Below, one piece after another: positions 53,337 to 64,000 of a stretch of 64,000 nucleotides of DNA. The notes beneath the pieces were generated by a model that did no database searches, was not told the origin of the DNA, and saw nothing but the letters and a program-made list of their open reading frames with translations. Position numbers and translations under genes: made by a program. Origin of the DNA: Kondoa malvinella (Eukaryota > Basidiomycota > Agaricostilbomycetes > Agaricostilbales > Kondoaceae); contig BCIM01000012.1 of assembly GCA_039545315.1 (NCBI GenBank), positions 246,811-310,810 of the forward strand. Reading direction: 5' to 3'. Each line of letters begins with the position of its first letter. The stretch's first letter is position 1.

Positions 53337-54933
53337 TTAGACAAGCAATACAGAGTCTAACCCACTCGCTCCGACCACTACACCACCTTCATGCGAATCG
53401 CTGCCTTTTGTGCGCAGTAAATGACCAGCTTGCTTGTTCACCAACAGTTCTGCTCCTTTTCCTTTCCTCTTGTACAAACACACACCATACACTCCTAGTT
53501 CACTGATTGTCTTGACTCGCACTTCTTCGCCCGTTCCAGCTTTCACCAAAACATTCTCAACCCCTTCAGGCGGTTGAATCAGTTCCATCAAAATATAACC
53601 TTCCCTCTCTTTCCCTCCATCTTTCCTCTCTTTATCCCTCGCAACCATCTCATCCAACAACCCGGGAATATCACCTTTATAACAATTATTACCCCCTCCT
53701 TCCCTTTGAGGCTTCAACACCATTCGTTCACATTCCCTCCTGGCTAATGCTTCACCCTGATCATCCATACCCCACATACCCACAAAAGTCTTTCTCATCT
53801 CTTGAGCATCTTCTTTACTCAAGTATTGTTCTAATAAACCAGGTTCGCTCGCTAAGACTTGTTGGACCTTCTTTGCACCAGCGAGTTGTAAAGCAACAGA
53901 AGGGCATTTAATAGCATTGCTTCTTTCTAGTGTTAATCGAGTAGACCAGGTGGTGGATGAGGGATAGTCGTTGGGTGTGTATCCGGCCCGGTAGTAGATT
54001 ACTGAGATGGGTGAAGAGTCAATGATGAGTTGGGAAGAGGTCAATGTGGTGGAAGATAGTTCGGGAAAGGTGCGTCTGATGAGGCGGATGTTGTGTCTAT
54101 CCAGATCAGGAAAGTGTTAGTTTGAGTTTGGTGAGGATGAATTTGAGCGAGCCAGTGAGTGATTGCTACAATACGGTATAGAGATAGGGCGAAAGGAGGG
54201 GAAGAAAGGATACGATAGAGAAGGGCAGAAAGACCTACTTGTCGAGCAATTCCCACTCCAGCAACCTCTGATCAAAGATGTTCCTCTCATTCGCTTGCAC
54301 GACCATCAACACAGCCGCTTCAGGATTACCATATGCTTCATGAGCAGCTGCTAGCCCAGCAGCCAATTCTTCCAAAGCAGGATTCTGCGGTAGATTGGCA
54401 AGCTGCACTTCTTTTCGGGCAGGATATAGTTTAGCTTGCGCGAGGAAACGATGTAGGCCCGTTACTTTGGATGCTAATGGACCGAATGATGAAGAAATAG
54501 TGTTGAATTCGACTTGCTTGATAGACAATTCCGAGTCTTGAGGTGTAGTATGCAGCAAGTAATCAGAGCGAAACAGGCCCAAGGTCAGATCTTGCGCTAG
54601 ACCTTCTTGTTTAACAGTTTGCCAAATCTTCCACAGCTCTCCTTGAAAATCATCCACTTTGGCTACTTGAGCTCCAATGACTTGTTCCAAGAATGCCTCG
54701 TCAGATGCTAGATTCGCATAGAGCGCATTATAGATTGTCTGGATACACTGTGCTTGCTCGAAACATGGTCTAGGAAAAGCAGTAGGGTACAAAGCGAATG
54801 GACCGTGAATGGCTGATGTCGTCGAATGGTCAGTCGGCCGGAAAGCGAGGCCATGTCCTAAAGCCCAGTCACTTGCTGCTGCCAATACTGCTGCTGGATC
54901 ATCTGATGGTGGCCAGCCTGTTATTGTCGTCAT
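53337..54933 (-). CDS. GSH2: Glutathione synthetase
   Basis: ATP-grasp enzyme that joins gamma-glutamylcysteine and glycine. ATG 54933 (MTTITGWPPSDDPAAVLAAA). Conserved blocks: LGLFRSDYLLH, IKQVEFNTISSSFGPLASKV, VLMVVQANERNIFDQRLLEW, VIYYRAGYTPNDYP, ERSNAIKCPSVALQLAGAKK and the glycine-rich loop VLKPQREGGGNNCY, then ILMELIQPPEGV and ELGVYGVCLYKR, ending GASGLDSVLLV. A single intron after WELLDK joins HNIRLIRRTFPE. Active-site blocks are complete. Starts only 171 bp from PRP4 on the opposite strand. Confidence 0.95.
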
Positions 54934-55104
54934 GCTTGACTTCGTTGGTCGGAAGATAGAAATTCGCTGTTACGCTCTTCCAAAGACTACCACTGCCTGA
55001 ATAGATAACGTGATTGCCTTGCACTGGTAGATACCCGATAGGCTGTTCCTTGACGCAGACTCTTGCAATACAGTGCCAGCGAGCTCGTCTACAAGCTAGC
55101 AAAC
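54934..55104. promoter_or_regulatory. Compact bidirectional promoter, GSH2 and PRP4
   Basis: The start codons of GSH2 (minus) and PRP4 (plus) are 171 bp apart, so promoters and 5' UTRs must share this interval. I see no obvious TATA element or factor site. Confidence 0.5.
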
Positions 55105-56808
55105 ATGTCGGACGTCGAATTTGATGATCTGCTCGACGCTCAGGCAGGAGGAGGTACAGAACATCCAGAGACTGCAGCATTATTGGCCGAACTGGAACGC
55201 AAGACTCAAGCTCGGAAACTAGTATTGCCTACCAAAGATCTAGATGTGCGACTTCGACTGCGTTCCATGGGTCAGCCTATTACGCTGTTTGGTGAACGAC
55301 AAGCAGATAGAAGAGATCGTTTGAGGGATTTGATTTCAAGGTTGAAGCGCGAGGATGAGTCCATGGGAAGCGACAGCGAAGCTTCGAGTAGCGACGATGA
55401 AAAGGAAGAAGAGTTTTACACTGAGGGAGGTGATGCCTTGTTGGAAGAACGTAAATGGATAGCAGAGTATTCTCTCAAGCGGTCAGTCTACCTCCGTGTT
55501 TGATCTTATGCCAATCTCATATTTGGCTTTTAGCGCACGACAACGGATAGCGCAACAACAGAAAGAGTCTACAATCCCGCTAGGCGGTATCATGGATGCG
55601 CGAAAAGCAGTCTTTGCCGAACTCAAGACCTACACTACCCTTGGTACACAACTTGCAGATGAACGCCCCGTTTCTCAAGTCCGCTTCTCGCCCAATTCTC
55701 AATACCTAGCTACTGGATCTTGGTCTGGCACTGCAAAGATCTGGGACGTACCTGGATGTCGATGTTTAGGTGTATTCAAGGGTCATGGCGTGGAACGAAT
55801 AGGCGGTCTAGCTTGGCATCCTCAAGCTACCCTTACACAAACGCCGAGCGAAGTCAATGTCGCTACTGGTGGAGCAGACAACTTGATTCATCTTTGGTCT
55901 ATTGATTCTTTATCCGATCCATCTTTACCTGCCTCTGGGGAACCTGAACCAATCACTACACCGCTTCAAACGTTATCCGGTCATTCTCTACGAGTATGCA
56001 GAACAGCTTTCCATCCTTCTGGCCGAACATTGGCATCAGCTTCGTTCGATGAAACCTGGCGTTTATGGGACGTTGAATCCGGAGCGGAATTAATAACTCA
56101 AGAAGGTCATTCTAAAGAAGTTTACGCTATCGCTTTTCAATCCGATGGCGCGCTCTTATGTTCAGGAGGAATGGATGCGATAGGTCGAGTTTGGGATTTG
56201 CGCAGCGGGAAAACAGCAATGGTTCTGGATGGGCACATGAAGGATATTCTTTCAATCGACTTCAGTCCGAACGGTCATCAAATTGCTACTGCTTCCAATG
56301 ATGATTCTGTCCGGATATGGGATATGCGGACGTTGAAGAGCGTTTACACCATGGCGGCGCATAAAGCTACAGTCTCGGATTTGACCTTTTTCCGAAGTCA
56401 AGATGGCAAGTTTCCTTTCACTTTGGAACAAAAGAAGAAACCTATATCGAATGGTCAGGTCAATGGTAGTGGTGGGATGGATATTGATGGCGTGAGAAAA
56501 ATGGAAGAAAAGGCAGAAGAAGCAGATGAAGTCGTTCAACCGCCGCTGAATGGCATGTACCTCGCTACGGCTGGATATGATGGGATGGTCAAGTTCTGGA
56601 GTGCGGACGATTGGCAGCTCATTAAAGGAATCAGCAGCGAGGCAGGAGGCAAAGTCATGTCTGTTGATCTATCGAAAGGTGCGTTCGACTGTTCCTCTTG
56701 AGAGCGGGATAGATACTGATAAAAACCGGAACAGATGGCAAATACCTCGCATCTGGAGAATGGGCCAGAACCTTCAAGCTGTCGAGCGCGGAAGGGCAGG
56801 TGTATTGA
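55105..56808 (+). CDS. PRP4: U4/U6 snRNP protein Prp4 (WD40)
   Basis: Spliceosomal U4/U6 di-snRNP component that works with Prp3. ATG 55105 gives MSDVEFDDLLDAQAGG. An SFM/PRP4-type N-terminal motif is visible (VRLRLRSMGQPITLFGERQA, DRRDRLRDLIS), then an acidic stretch. WD40 repeats follow, with units ending IWDVPGC, HLWSIDSL, RLWDVESG, RVWDLRSG, RIWDMRTL and KFWSADDW. An insertion between repeats 5 and 6 (LEQKKKPISNGQVNGSGGMD) is low complexity. The last exon reads DGKYLASGEWARTFKLSSAE and ends GQVY at 56806-56808. Two introns (about 55483 and 56680). Confidence 0.92.
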
Positions 56809-56874
56809 ATCCAAAAAATGCAAATTGCTGGCCAATTCCTCTTTGACCCAGATGCTTTACATGACCACTATAGA

Positions 56875-57177
56875 CTATTGAGACGCAGCAGCAGCAGCAG
56901 CTTGATGTTGTTTGAGGTAGTAGGCATCTTGTCTCTGGACTGTATTTCCCAACCTGTTAGCGGAAAATCTCGCTCTGTCCAACAGTTGCGTACTGGTCTT
57001 CATGTGCCAGCCGTACCTGTCGCAGACCTTGTTCAGCACACTACATTGATGGGGTAGAGTAAAAGAGACGAACCACCAGCCATAAGCCAAAGCTGTCCCG
57101 AGACCCAAAGACCCGCTAACATTGACGAGGAAACGCTTTCTTATCCTTCCGACTACTGGTCTGTGCGCCAAAGTCAT
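56875..57177 (-). CDS. COX9: Cytochrome c oxidase subunit VIIa-like (Cox9) small protein
   Basis: Short single-pass inner-membrane protein. ATG 57177 gives MTLAHRPVVGRIRKRFLVNV, then the span SGSLGLGTALAYGWW. Removing an intron from the GTTCGTCTC donor to the CGCTAACAG acceptor (about 118 nt, longer than local introns) gives GWWLGNTVQRQDAYYLKQHQ and an Ala-rich end AAAAAASQ, TAG at 56875-56877. The order PxxGxIRKR, span with GLGxxLxYxWW, then QRxDxYY matches yeast Cox9 and its fungal relatives, at a similar length of about 65 residues. A shorter intron, or none, would give a longer protein with an unrelated middle. A frame-open upstream extension exists but is not conserved. Confidence 0.75.
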   Translation of the reverse strand: MTLAHRPVVGRIRKRFLVNVSGSLGLGTALAYGWWFVSFTLPHQCSVLNKVCDRYGWHMKTSTQLLDRARFSANRLGNTVQRQDAYYLKQHQAAAAAASQ

Positions 57178-57323
57178 GACGGTCAGCCCAGCAAAGGGCA
57201 GAACCGCATAAACACGCACTGCATTTTAGAATGTATCAAGTCGTCGCTGCGAGAAAAGCGATCGGGCAGTTGACCGAAGAGGTGATAGTGAAGGAGATCT
57301 GCACGGCTAATACTACAGTTGTA

Positions 57324-58465
57324 CTAGAAGCGAGAGACTTCTGCTACAGCTCTAGATCTGTCTACCAAGATCCTCAGGCCTTTAGACGACCAGGGAGGCA
57401 TGCTGCCTTCAGCTCCAGATTGCACGCCTGCTCCAAAGAGTTCATAGGCTGGCATATACCTACGCTGGGGTGTCAGTATTGAGGAATAACAACTGATAGA
57501 GAGCATACCTTGATACGAAAGCTTCAACTTGTTCATCCGACATGCCTGTACCGCCATTCTTAGCTTTCATAGAGTGCTCTTGCTGTCAGTCGGAGCATAT
57601 TCCTCAGCTATTGTGAAGCTCGAAAAAACGCCGCACTGACCTGCAACCGCCATTCATAAGTGAACCCTTGATCCACCGGTCCAATCTGTACAAAACAATC
57701 CAAGAATGGCCAAATTTGTTCAACATAGCCTTGTAAGAGCTTGTTGACTTGTAGGGAAGCTTCTATAGAGTGTTGGGTAAAGAAAGGACCTTGTAATGAT
57801 TCTTTGCCTAGAGGTGGTGAGGTTGGGCGAGCGGATGTGTGTGGTGCTGTTTTGGTTTTGTAGGCTTCTTCAATGGTTGATGGAGCGATAGGGTAGAAAC
57901 CCGTCATCCAACCTGTCGATTGCATGCTTTGCTACTTCTCAGAGGAAGAAGTCAAAGGTCAGACCGACCTTCAAAGATGACTAAATCCAAAGGTCCTTTG
58001 ACCTCATTGGTCTCTTGACTCCGATCACCCAACCCTTCATATTGACTCTTATCATAAATCGGCAATTGTACAACTTTCCCTTCACGCGAGTTGATATGCC
58101 TTAGAGCATTCAACACCTCTGCGCCTAGAGGTAAATCATGCGTTCCAGGTAGACCACGACCATGTAGTAGACCGTTGTTCGGGTTGTTGGATGCTAAAGC
58201 TGTGAGTTGCTCATGTGGGAGATAGAGGTCATCCAAAGAAAGGAAAGCGACTTTGATGCCTTCTGCTGTCAACTGAGCGTGTAGAGCATTGGTGAGGTAG
58301 GATTTGCCTGTGTCTTAGTCAGTGAAAGGTCAAAAGGGAGGGGTAGGGCTCACCTATGCCTTGAGGACCTTGGATAGCTACGAAAAGCGGTCGAGTTTGA
58401 CGATCGTGCGCGCTCAATTGCTCGCGTATGAAATCGAGTGAATGCTGTTCTGTAGTACGTTCCAT
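57324..58465 (-). CDS. TDA10: TDA10 / D-glycerate 3-kinase family ATP-binding kinase
   Basis: P-loop kinase related to plant glycerate kinase and yeast Tda10. ATG 58465 (MERTTEQHSLDFIREQLSAH). The Walker A motif is VAIQGPQGIGKSYLTNAL, then VAFLSLDDLYLPHEQLTAL, NGLLHGRGLPGTHDLPLG, VVQLPIYDKSQYEGLGDRS and LDLVIFEG. After introns come WMTGFYPI, a block with YVEQIWPFLDCFVQIGPVD and TYEWRLQQE, then GGTGMSDEQVEAFVSRYMPA with YELFGAG, ending AVAEVSRF. All kinase motifs are present. The substrate in fungi is uncertain; glycerate is the plant-enzyme substrate. Confidence 0.88.
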
Positions 58466-58581
58466 GTCGACTGTCTCACATGGCTGCGAGAGGGGAGGTC
58501 AAAGGAATAAAGTTCATGCTGTCTTCCGTGAGCAAGGCGGGGTAACATCTGGGAACAAAAATGCTTCATACAAGTACAGTA

Positions 58582-59746
58582 CTAAGACCAATACAAAGAC
58601 CCGCCAAAGACTTCTTTCACTGCCGTCAGGCTGGAGAAGGCGTACGCGAACCCTGCTATCCCACTCGCATATGCCGCATAGATGCCTGCGATCAAAATCA
58701 GTTACGGCGATGAGATGATGCAGAGGACTTACTGTATCTCTTCGTAGGGTGGTTATGCAGCGCTTGCGGTAGTTGAGGGAAACCCATAATGTTGCAAAAG
58801 ACATGCGCGACCAAAGGTGGAAGAATACTGCCTGATCGTAAGAAGAGGAACGAGGCATACCAACCGAAGACGGTAGTGTAGATGAATTGGAATGCTGCGT
58901 TGTGATCAGCGGGATTATCAGAGCAGTGAAAAGGACCAACATGAAGAAAGAGCACCCGTTACGAGAGCATTCCGGCCGCCTCCTTGATTATGATATACTT
59001 CCCATGCATGATGGATATGCGCAATGCCAAAGTAGAGAGGAGATAGAAAGGTAAGTTGCTTGAGGGTTTCTTTCCCAGATAGTGCAGAAGTAGCGATCAC
59101 AGCTGAACGAAAGACGACTTCTTCGCTCAAAGGTCCCTTTGAAAATCATCAGAATAGAAGATATGAGTTGGGTAAAGGCACTTACGACAACGTAATTCCG
59201 AATACCAGGCCAAGAAGTATGCTTCTCGACTATATCCCTCTTGAAGCTGAAATCACTTTGGAACGGAAGTGCTCCATCGAGGAAAAGAGTGTATATAGGA
59301 CCAGCAAAGAGCGTAGCTGTTAATGCCAGTGGGTAGAGGAGCCCTTTGACGACCTTGTTCGGCAGGACGAATCCAAGCGCTTGAGCTGTAAAGCGTAGTT
59401 CTGCTTCTGGCGAGATCTATTCTATCGCTATAAGCTACTTCTGAAAGCGGTACAGGGGACCGGAACGCACCTCTGCTTCAGATAACGTCGAAGTCTTGCG
59501 CACGAGCAGCCAAACGCCCACCACTGAAACCAAGCTGGAAGCCACGACGCTCGATATTCTCGCTTTAATGACTTTTGGGTGATCCCTCGTGAGCAGCTGA
59601 CCATGTTCGTCCGTCTTGTTGCGGCCTACTCGAGTTGCTCGAAAAATGTAGAGCGAACCGACATAGCTTGATGTGAATAGCGAACAGCAGACGATGGTCA
59701 GTGGTCTGCTGAGGGACTGAGCTACTGGCAGCAGCTCGATGTTCAT
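58582..59746 (-). CDS. RCE1: CAAX prenyl protease 2 (Rce1)
   Basis: ER membrane protease that removes the last three residues of prenylated CAAX proteins such as Ras and a-factor. ATG 59746 (MNIELLPVAQSLSRPLTIVC), a first span (SLFTSSYVGSLYIF), SSVVASSLVSVVGVWLLV, ALGFVLPNKVVKGLLYPLAL, and the catalytic ABI-domain motifs GPLSEEVVFRSAVIA, YFGIAHIHHAWE and PPLVAHVFCNIMGFPQL. The last exon gives IYAAYASGIAGFAYAFSSLT and ends VFGGSLYWS at TAG 58582-58584. Both glutamates, the arginine and the histidines of the active site are visible. Five or so introns. Confidence 0.9.
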
Positions 59747-60139
59747 CCTATGGTCCCTTTGCTGGAAGAAAGCTTGCAAGAACAAAAAGTTGGCTGGCTC
59801 AAGGGCAGACAAAAGGAAATTGTCTTCTTTCGGATTCGCGCAGAGTCTGTGTCTTCCATCTTACCATCCTCTGCCATACTCTTCCTTTCTCTGTCCTCTC
59901 TGTCCTCTTTTGGCTGCTCGACGGCGGCTGTCGAGGCTCGTCATGAAGCTGGACGCGTTTGTTTATTCACTTCTTCGCTGTTATTCGAAGCCTAGAGCGT
60001 GGACCAGGCGCCATTGGGCGATCGTAGAATCCGCTGTGCTGGTTGCTTCTATACGACACTTCACTTTTCACCCAGCTTCATTACAGCGTTCCTAGGCTGC
60101 GCTACAATTCTTAAGCCTTGTCCATTCCTTAAATAACAA

Positions 60140-62137
60140 ATGCTCTTCAATTCTTTATTATCGCTTGCTCTCGTTGGACTCTCCCTAGCTCACTCTACTC
60201 GACATCCGCATGATGCTGTAGTCAAGAAAAGAGCCGCTGCTTTCCCACTAGGTCAGTATATCAGTATTGAGTCTAAGCTTGGACTAATGTTGAGCAGGTC
60301 TGAGCGCAAACAATCTCAAGTCTGGTCAAATCTCGTTGGGATTCGTAGGTCATATTCTACTCCATGAACGCGTCTCATGATGTTATAGCTACCTGGATTT
60401 GGCGAACCAGTATGTTCACTTCAAACCTGATGAATACGTCTGATTCCATCCACAGCTCGGACCAAATGACATTACAAGCCTCAACAAGAAGCTACCGAAA
60501 CCAATGGCGCTCGTTGGGACCTATACGCGAATCTCTACAGGCGACTTGTCAATGTCCAACATCGATTCCCATGTGACCGAGGTGCGTTTCTCACTACTTT
60601 GGCTGGCGAAATTCTCGCTGAAAGGTCGCGGATCTGCACAGCTACTCAAACAAAAAGGAGATAAACCAGTGCTCGTCATTGCCCTTGGTGTAGATTCCGG
60701 TTTGAAATCAGTGGATCGCAACATGGCTATTGCTATCGCGCAGAAAATGGCTTCCATCGAACAGAAAGGTATCACTGTCTGGCTCAGGCCTTTTTGGGAA
60801 ATGGTGAGCTAGTCTGCTCACTAATTGGTACGATGATTGACCATTGCTTGAAGAATGGTGACTGGTACGCCTGGGGCGGGCAGCCAGCAGACTTCATCGC
60901 CGCCTGGAAACTAGTCTACACAAGTATAACCACATCTGTCCGCACCATTGGATCTCTGACACATACTCCTGACAGTGGTTCATCGAGCTTGCAAGAAGAC
61001 GCACATGCTTTGGAGTCCGAACTCGCTTTTCGCTGATGGTGGGAATGTCAATGCTGTCAGAGGTGGTTGGGCGCCTTAGTGAGTCCATTTTTTGACTTAT
61101 GTCTAATCGTGCTGAATTGGAGTAGCTTCCCTGGTAAGAACTGGGTTGATTTGACTGGGCTTTCTTTCTATCACTATGTCGGTGCTGTTACTCAGCTAGG
61201 CCAAGCCTTGTCGAGCTAATCACATCACCAGGGCGGGTTCGAACGCAACAATATCTTACCTGTCAGTAAAGCGCTTTGGCTTCAGTTTCTGGCTGATCCT
61301 CGAGGTATGTTCTGACAGGCCAAGAATGCAGCAGTCGACCAGATCAAGAAGTTTGACAGCCTGTACGGCAGCAAGATCGTACGTGACGTGAGCTATTGAT
61401 ACCTGATTCAAGACTCATTGTTGGCACACAGGGCAAGTATGTGGTCCTCAGCGAGACGTCTGCTTCGTACGCTCGGGATGGTGCGTGACTTCGTGCTATC
61501 AACAGACAGATACTTATATGCCAATGTCGAACAGTCGCTACTAATACTGCTGCGCCTGGTGGAGCATCCGAATACAATATCAAAACTCAGTAAGCTGCAT
61601 CACGCTTACTGCTGATGAGATGCTGATGCTCGGGCAGGTGGTTCAATCAAGTCATTGCCGCTGCCACGCAAAAAGCTGTTCCATACTTCCGTGCTGCTGT
61701 GTAAGTCTATCAATTGCGCAATTCGGCCATAACTGATCTGTTCTGTAGCTTCTTCGAGATAGGTGAGGAAAGACAAGCCTCTGTCGAGCATCGACTGATT
61801 GACTTCGCCCCTTGCAGTCAAGGATGAGAACGCTGGCGGTAACTCTCCAGTCAAGCGTATGAACTTCCAAATCTTAGCCAACACCAAGATCCGCACAGGT
61901 CAGTACTCTGCTTCAGTCTTCAGCTCGTCGCTGAAGCGCGCGGATCAGCAATTTTGGCTGCTATCAAAGGCTGATCTACATACTCATTCGGGCTTATGGA
62001 CATTTGTGCTTTCTCTGAGTCAGGGCTTTTCGGTTTGGGGGAGGATATCACTGTGCAAGAATGGATACCAACGAAAGTCTAGGGGACTTTTTTACATTTG
62101 GTCTCTTAAACTCTGCCCGAGGCATCAAAAGGCCTGA
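60140..62137 (+). CDS. Secreted GH26-like glycoside hydrolase (beta-mannanase candidate)
   Basis: ATG 60140 opens a signal peptide (MLFNSLLSLALVGLSLAHS) with a KKR site nearby (DAVVKKRAAAFPLG). The catalytic domain is assembled from many small exons: SLGFLPGFGEP, PKPMALVGTYTRIST, DKPVLVIALGVDSGLKSVD, the acid/base region TVWLRPFWEMNGDWYAWGG, KKTHMLWSPNSLFADGG, LTGLSFYHYGGFERNNILPV and the putative nucleophile GKYVVLSETSASYARDG, then WFNQVIAAATQKAVPYFRAA. RPFxEMNGxWYxWG, LWSPN and the later Glu fit family GH26, where His replaces the Trp before the first Glu. Plant mannan is the usual substrate. The C-terminal exon after 61890 is uncertain and the stop could lie elsewhere in 62050-62140. Confidence 0.65.
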
Positions 62138-62175
62138 GGTCTCCTCAGATGCGCGACTATCCAGCTGTGCTTATG

Positions 62176-62211
62176 TGGCTATCTTTTTGGCTATCTTTTT
62201 GGCTATCTTTT
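62176..62211. repeat. Perfect 12-bp tandem repeat, three units
   Basis: TGGCTATCTTTT occurs three times head to tail, between the convergent GH26-like and antiporter genes. In one forward frame it would encode a Leu-Ala-Ile-Phe repeat, but no coding use is supported. Confidence 0.9.
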
Positions 62212-62251
62212 CCGCCTGCGATGAAAGTGAGCAATAGAGTCTAATCTTGCC

Positions 62252-64000
62252 CTACGTTAAGACCTCACCACTGCCAATAGGCTGAGAGATGGGAATCTTT
62301 CTCCCTCGCAGTCGGCTGTCGGAACCCACTATGTGTTTCGAAGCGTTGTACCAAGCTCGCGGAACCTGCATCAGCAGTGGGACTGACATGCCATGTACGA
62401 TGATCGAGGACAAGATTATGAAGTATACCGTCGGATTGATCAGACGTCGAATATTCGGTCGAGCTTCGTTGTTGATCTCGCGAAAAGCGATCTGAGTATA
62501 GTACAGGGCGCCTACGCCTAAGTGGACTCCTCTTAGCCTGAGTAAGTGGAAGTACAGAAGCCTAACCGACTGGTCCGAAATGACCAGCGACTAGAGAGGA
62601 AAATATAAAGATGATGGCTTTGCTTCAGTTGTGCAGACTCACAGCTAGGAATGCAACAAAGATCAGTCAGGCCTGCCTATCGCGGGAGACTCTTACACAG
62701 CCTCCGGTATATTCTTGATAGCAGGATTGAATTTGTATGTAGCAAGCACCCAAGGTAACCTTCTACAGAGCAGGATGAGAACTGCAATGGCGAACAGTCT
62801 TCCGAGGGTAATGTCTGCGGTTGCATCAACCATATCATTCCAGGGCATTAAAGTTCCGATGAAGATGAAGATTGCTGGCGAGCAATGTCAGAGTGTATAC
62901 ATAATCGAATGCGGTAGCGACTGACCAGAATTCAGCAGAATGTCGATACCATCTTGAAAGGAACCATCCTCTGACTTGCGAGTGTGCCAGCCGTCCCACG
63001 TAAAGCTAGCCCCCTAAAGGGCATTATCTCAGTGCTTGTGAATCCACAAGTTCTTGGAAGCAGCTTACCACCACAAAACATGTCAAAATATCGTCGAAAC
63101 CTGGTAGGCCCGCGGCTGCGAGCGAGAAGAAGACGAGACCAAGTCCGTACTCGAGACTACAAGTATGCCCGATCAGTATTTAGCTTTCAGCGCGAGTCCA
63201 GGCCATAAATATACAAGTTTTCGTGATCGATTAGATCGTGTTTCTCTGCATATTTCAGGGTTTTGCGGGCTATATAGCCAATGATCAGGCCCATGACCTG
63301 AAACATACGTCAGAAGGATCGCAACGCCAACACTAGTATCTGCTTACTATCGACAAGCCGATCTTGTAGAGCCACTGCATCGGATTCAGCACGTACGACA
63401 GTGCAGAGAGCCGAAAGTAGCACGTACGATGTGGACGATCCAATGTTGCAGGCCAGTTGCTAAAGTCAACCCTTCGTCTTGTATGTAAAGAAGATAGAGT
63501 GCCTGTTCGTTCTGATCTAGCTTGGTTCTCGCTGAAGCTGCGAAGCACACGGACCAAATAGATGAACGGATATGCCAATCCGTCATTTAGGCCGGACTCG
63601 GCTGACATTGTATCTCTCAGATACTGCCGGACATAATTTTCGGCACTGTGGGACATGATTGAGCCTGTGTCGTCTACAAAAGAAGCGCAAGCATCCTTAC
63701 AAAGTGCCTTTGAGCACACTGGCTGCAAGCAGACAAGTCAGAAAGCCAACTTGCTTTATAGAAGCTGAGATCTTTTACCAGCGAGGACCGGATCTGACGA
63801 CATGTGTTCAGAACAGCACGCCGAGTGAATTTGAAAAGTCAACTTACCAGTTGGTGTCGTACATGCAGCTATGACGAGCGCTTCGCTGTACGTCAGGCTT
63901 GGTAGCAAGCCATAGATTATGACACCAGAGATGAGCCATGAGGTGGTCATGACTGGAATGAGAAGCACGGCTAAAGAGAGCCAGGCTTCTTTGACAAAGC
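62252..64000 (-). CDS. Plasma-membrane Na+/H+ antiporter, 5' end outside window
   Basis: CPA1-type cation/proton antiporter of the fungal Nha1/Cnh1 group. The 3' part is present: TTSWLISGVIIYGLLPSLTY, EALVIAACTTPT joined across an intron to DPVLA, then the ion-binding block MSAESGLNDGLAYPFIYLV, VMGLIIGYIARKTLKYAEKH, LEYGLGLVFFSLAAAGLPGF, DGIDILLNS and AIFIFIGTLMPWNDM, and GPVGVGALYYSQIA near the end. The last span region IILSSIIVHGMSVPLL is followed by only about 40 residues, ending PIGSGEVLT at TAG 62252-62254. The long cytosolic tail of yeast Nha1 is thus absent. The N-terminal spans lie beyond base 64000. Roughly eight introns in this part. Confidence 0.85.

Noticed and set aside
1..64000. 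CRISPR arrays, tRNA or rRNA genes, telomere repeats, intact transposase or reverse transcriptase
   Set aside because: None seen on either strand; the only GTTCGAA-like strings found lie inside coding exons.

Overview
The window is nuclear DNA of a fungus, most likely a basidiomycete. Genes sit on both strands 10 to 800 bp apart and are cut by many introns of about 45 to 60 nt. Recognisable products include a fungal DASH kinetochore subunit (Dad3), an SLM1-type BAR-PH protein, PEX13, an oleate desaturase and a fungal LCCL membrane protein. I see no rRNA, tRNA, CRISPR array or intact transposon. All exon chains were worked out by eye from splice signals and family conservation.

Bases 1-11,000 hold an orphan kinase-like gene (5' partial), bystin/ENP1, an ABP1 actin-patch gene, a zinc formaldehyde dehydrogenase, a RidA-family protein and DAD3. 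Bases 11,400-21,000 hold an orphan protein made of two copies of one long unit, the peroxisomal membrane protein PXMP4 with a truncated second copy nearby, a Q-rich orphan, a delta-12 desaturase and PEX13. Bases 21,100-31,000 look more accessory: a secreted protein whose mature form should begin with histidine (LPMO-like), orphan genes, two copies of a dispersed noncoding repeat, a lysine-rich gene tail with no visible front, and a decayed kinesin motor.

Bases 31,000-47,000 carry SLM1, a DUF3712-like membrane protein, a multi-spanning membrane protein, an LCCL protein, a second orphan kinase-like gene that has lost its DFG aspartate, a secreted protein with two dibasic-flanked repeats (candidate Kex2-processed peptide precursor), BUD20/ZNF593 and a secreted carboxylesterase. 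Bases 47,600-64,000 are mainly housekeeping: RPS14/uS11, ALG5, GSH2, PRP4, a COX9/COX7a-like subunit, a TDA10-type kinase, RCE1, a GH26-like mannanase candidate and the 3' part of a Na+/H+ antiporter.

The strongest unusual signal is in ABP1. The proline-rich linker between its actin-binding head and SH3 domains is cut into eight consecutive exons of 6-60 nt. All are multiples of three, all are bounded by phase-1 introns, and every junction encodes proline, so any subset could be skipped without a frameshift. Other notable points are three GC-AG introns sharing a GCAAGC donor (one in a ribosomal protein gene), the repeat peptide precursor, and the paralogous kinase/pseudokinase pair that share a 3' intron.
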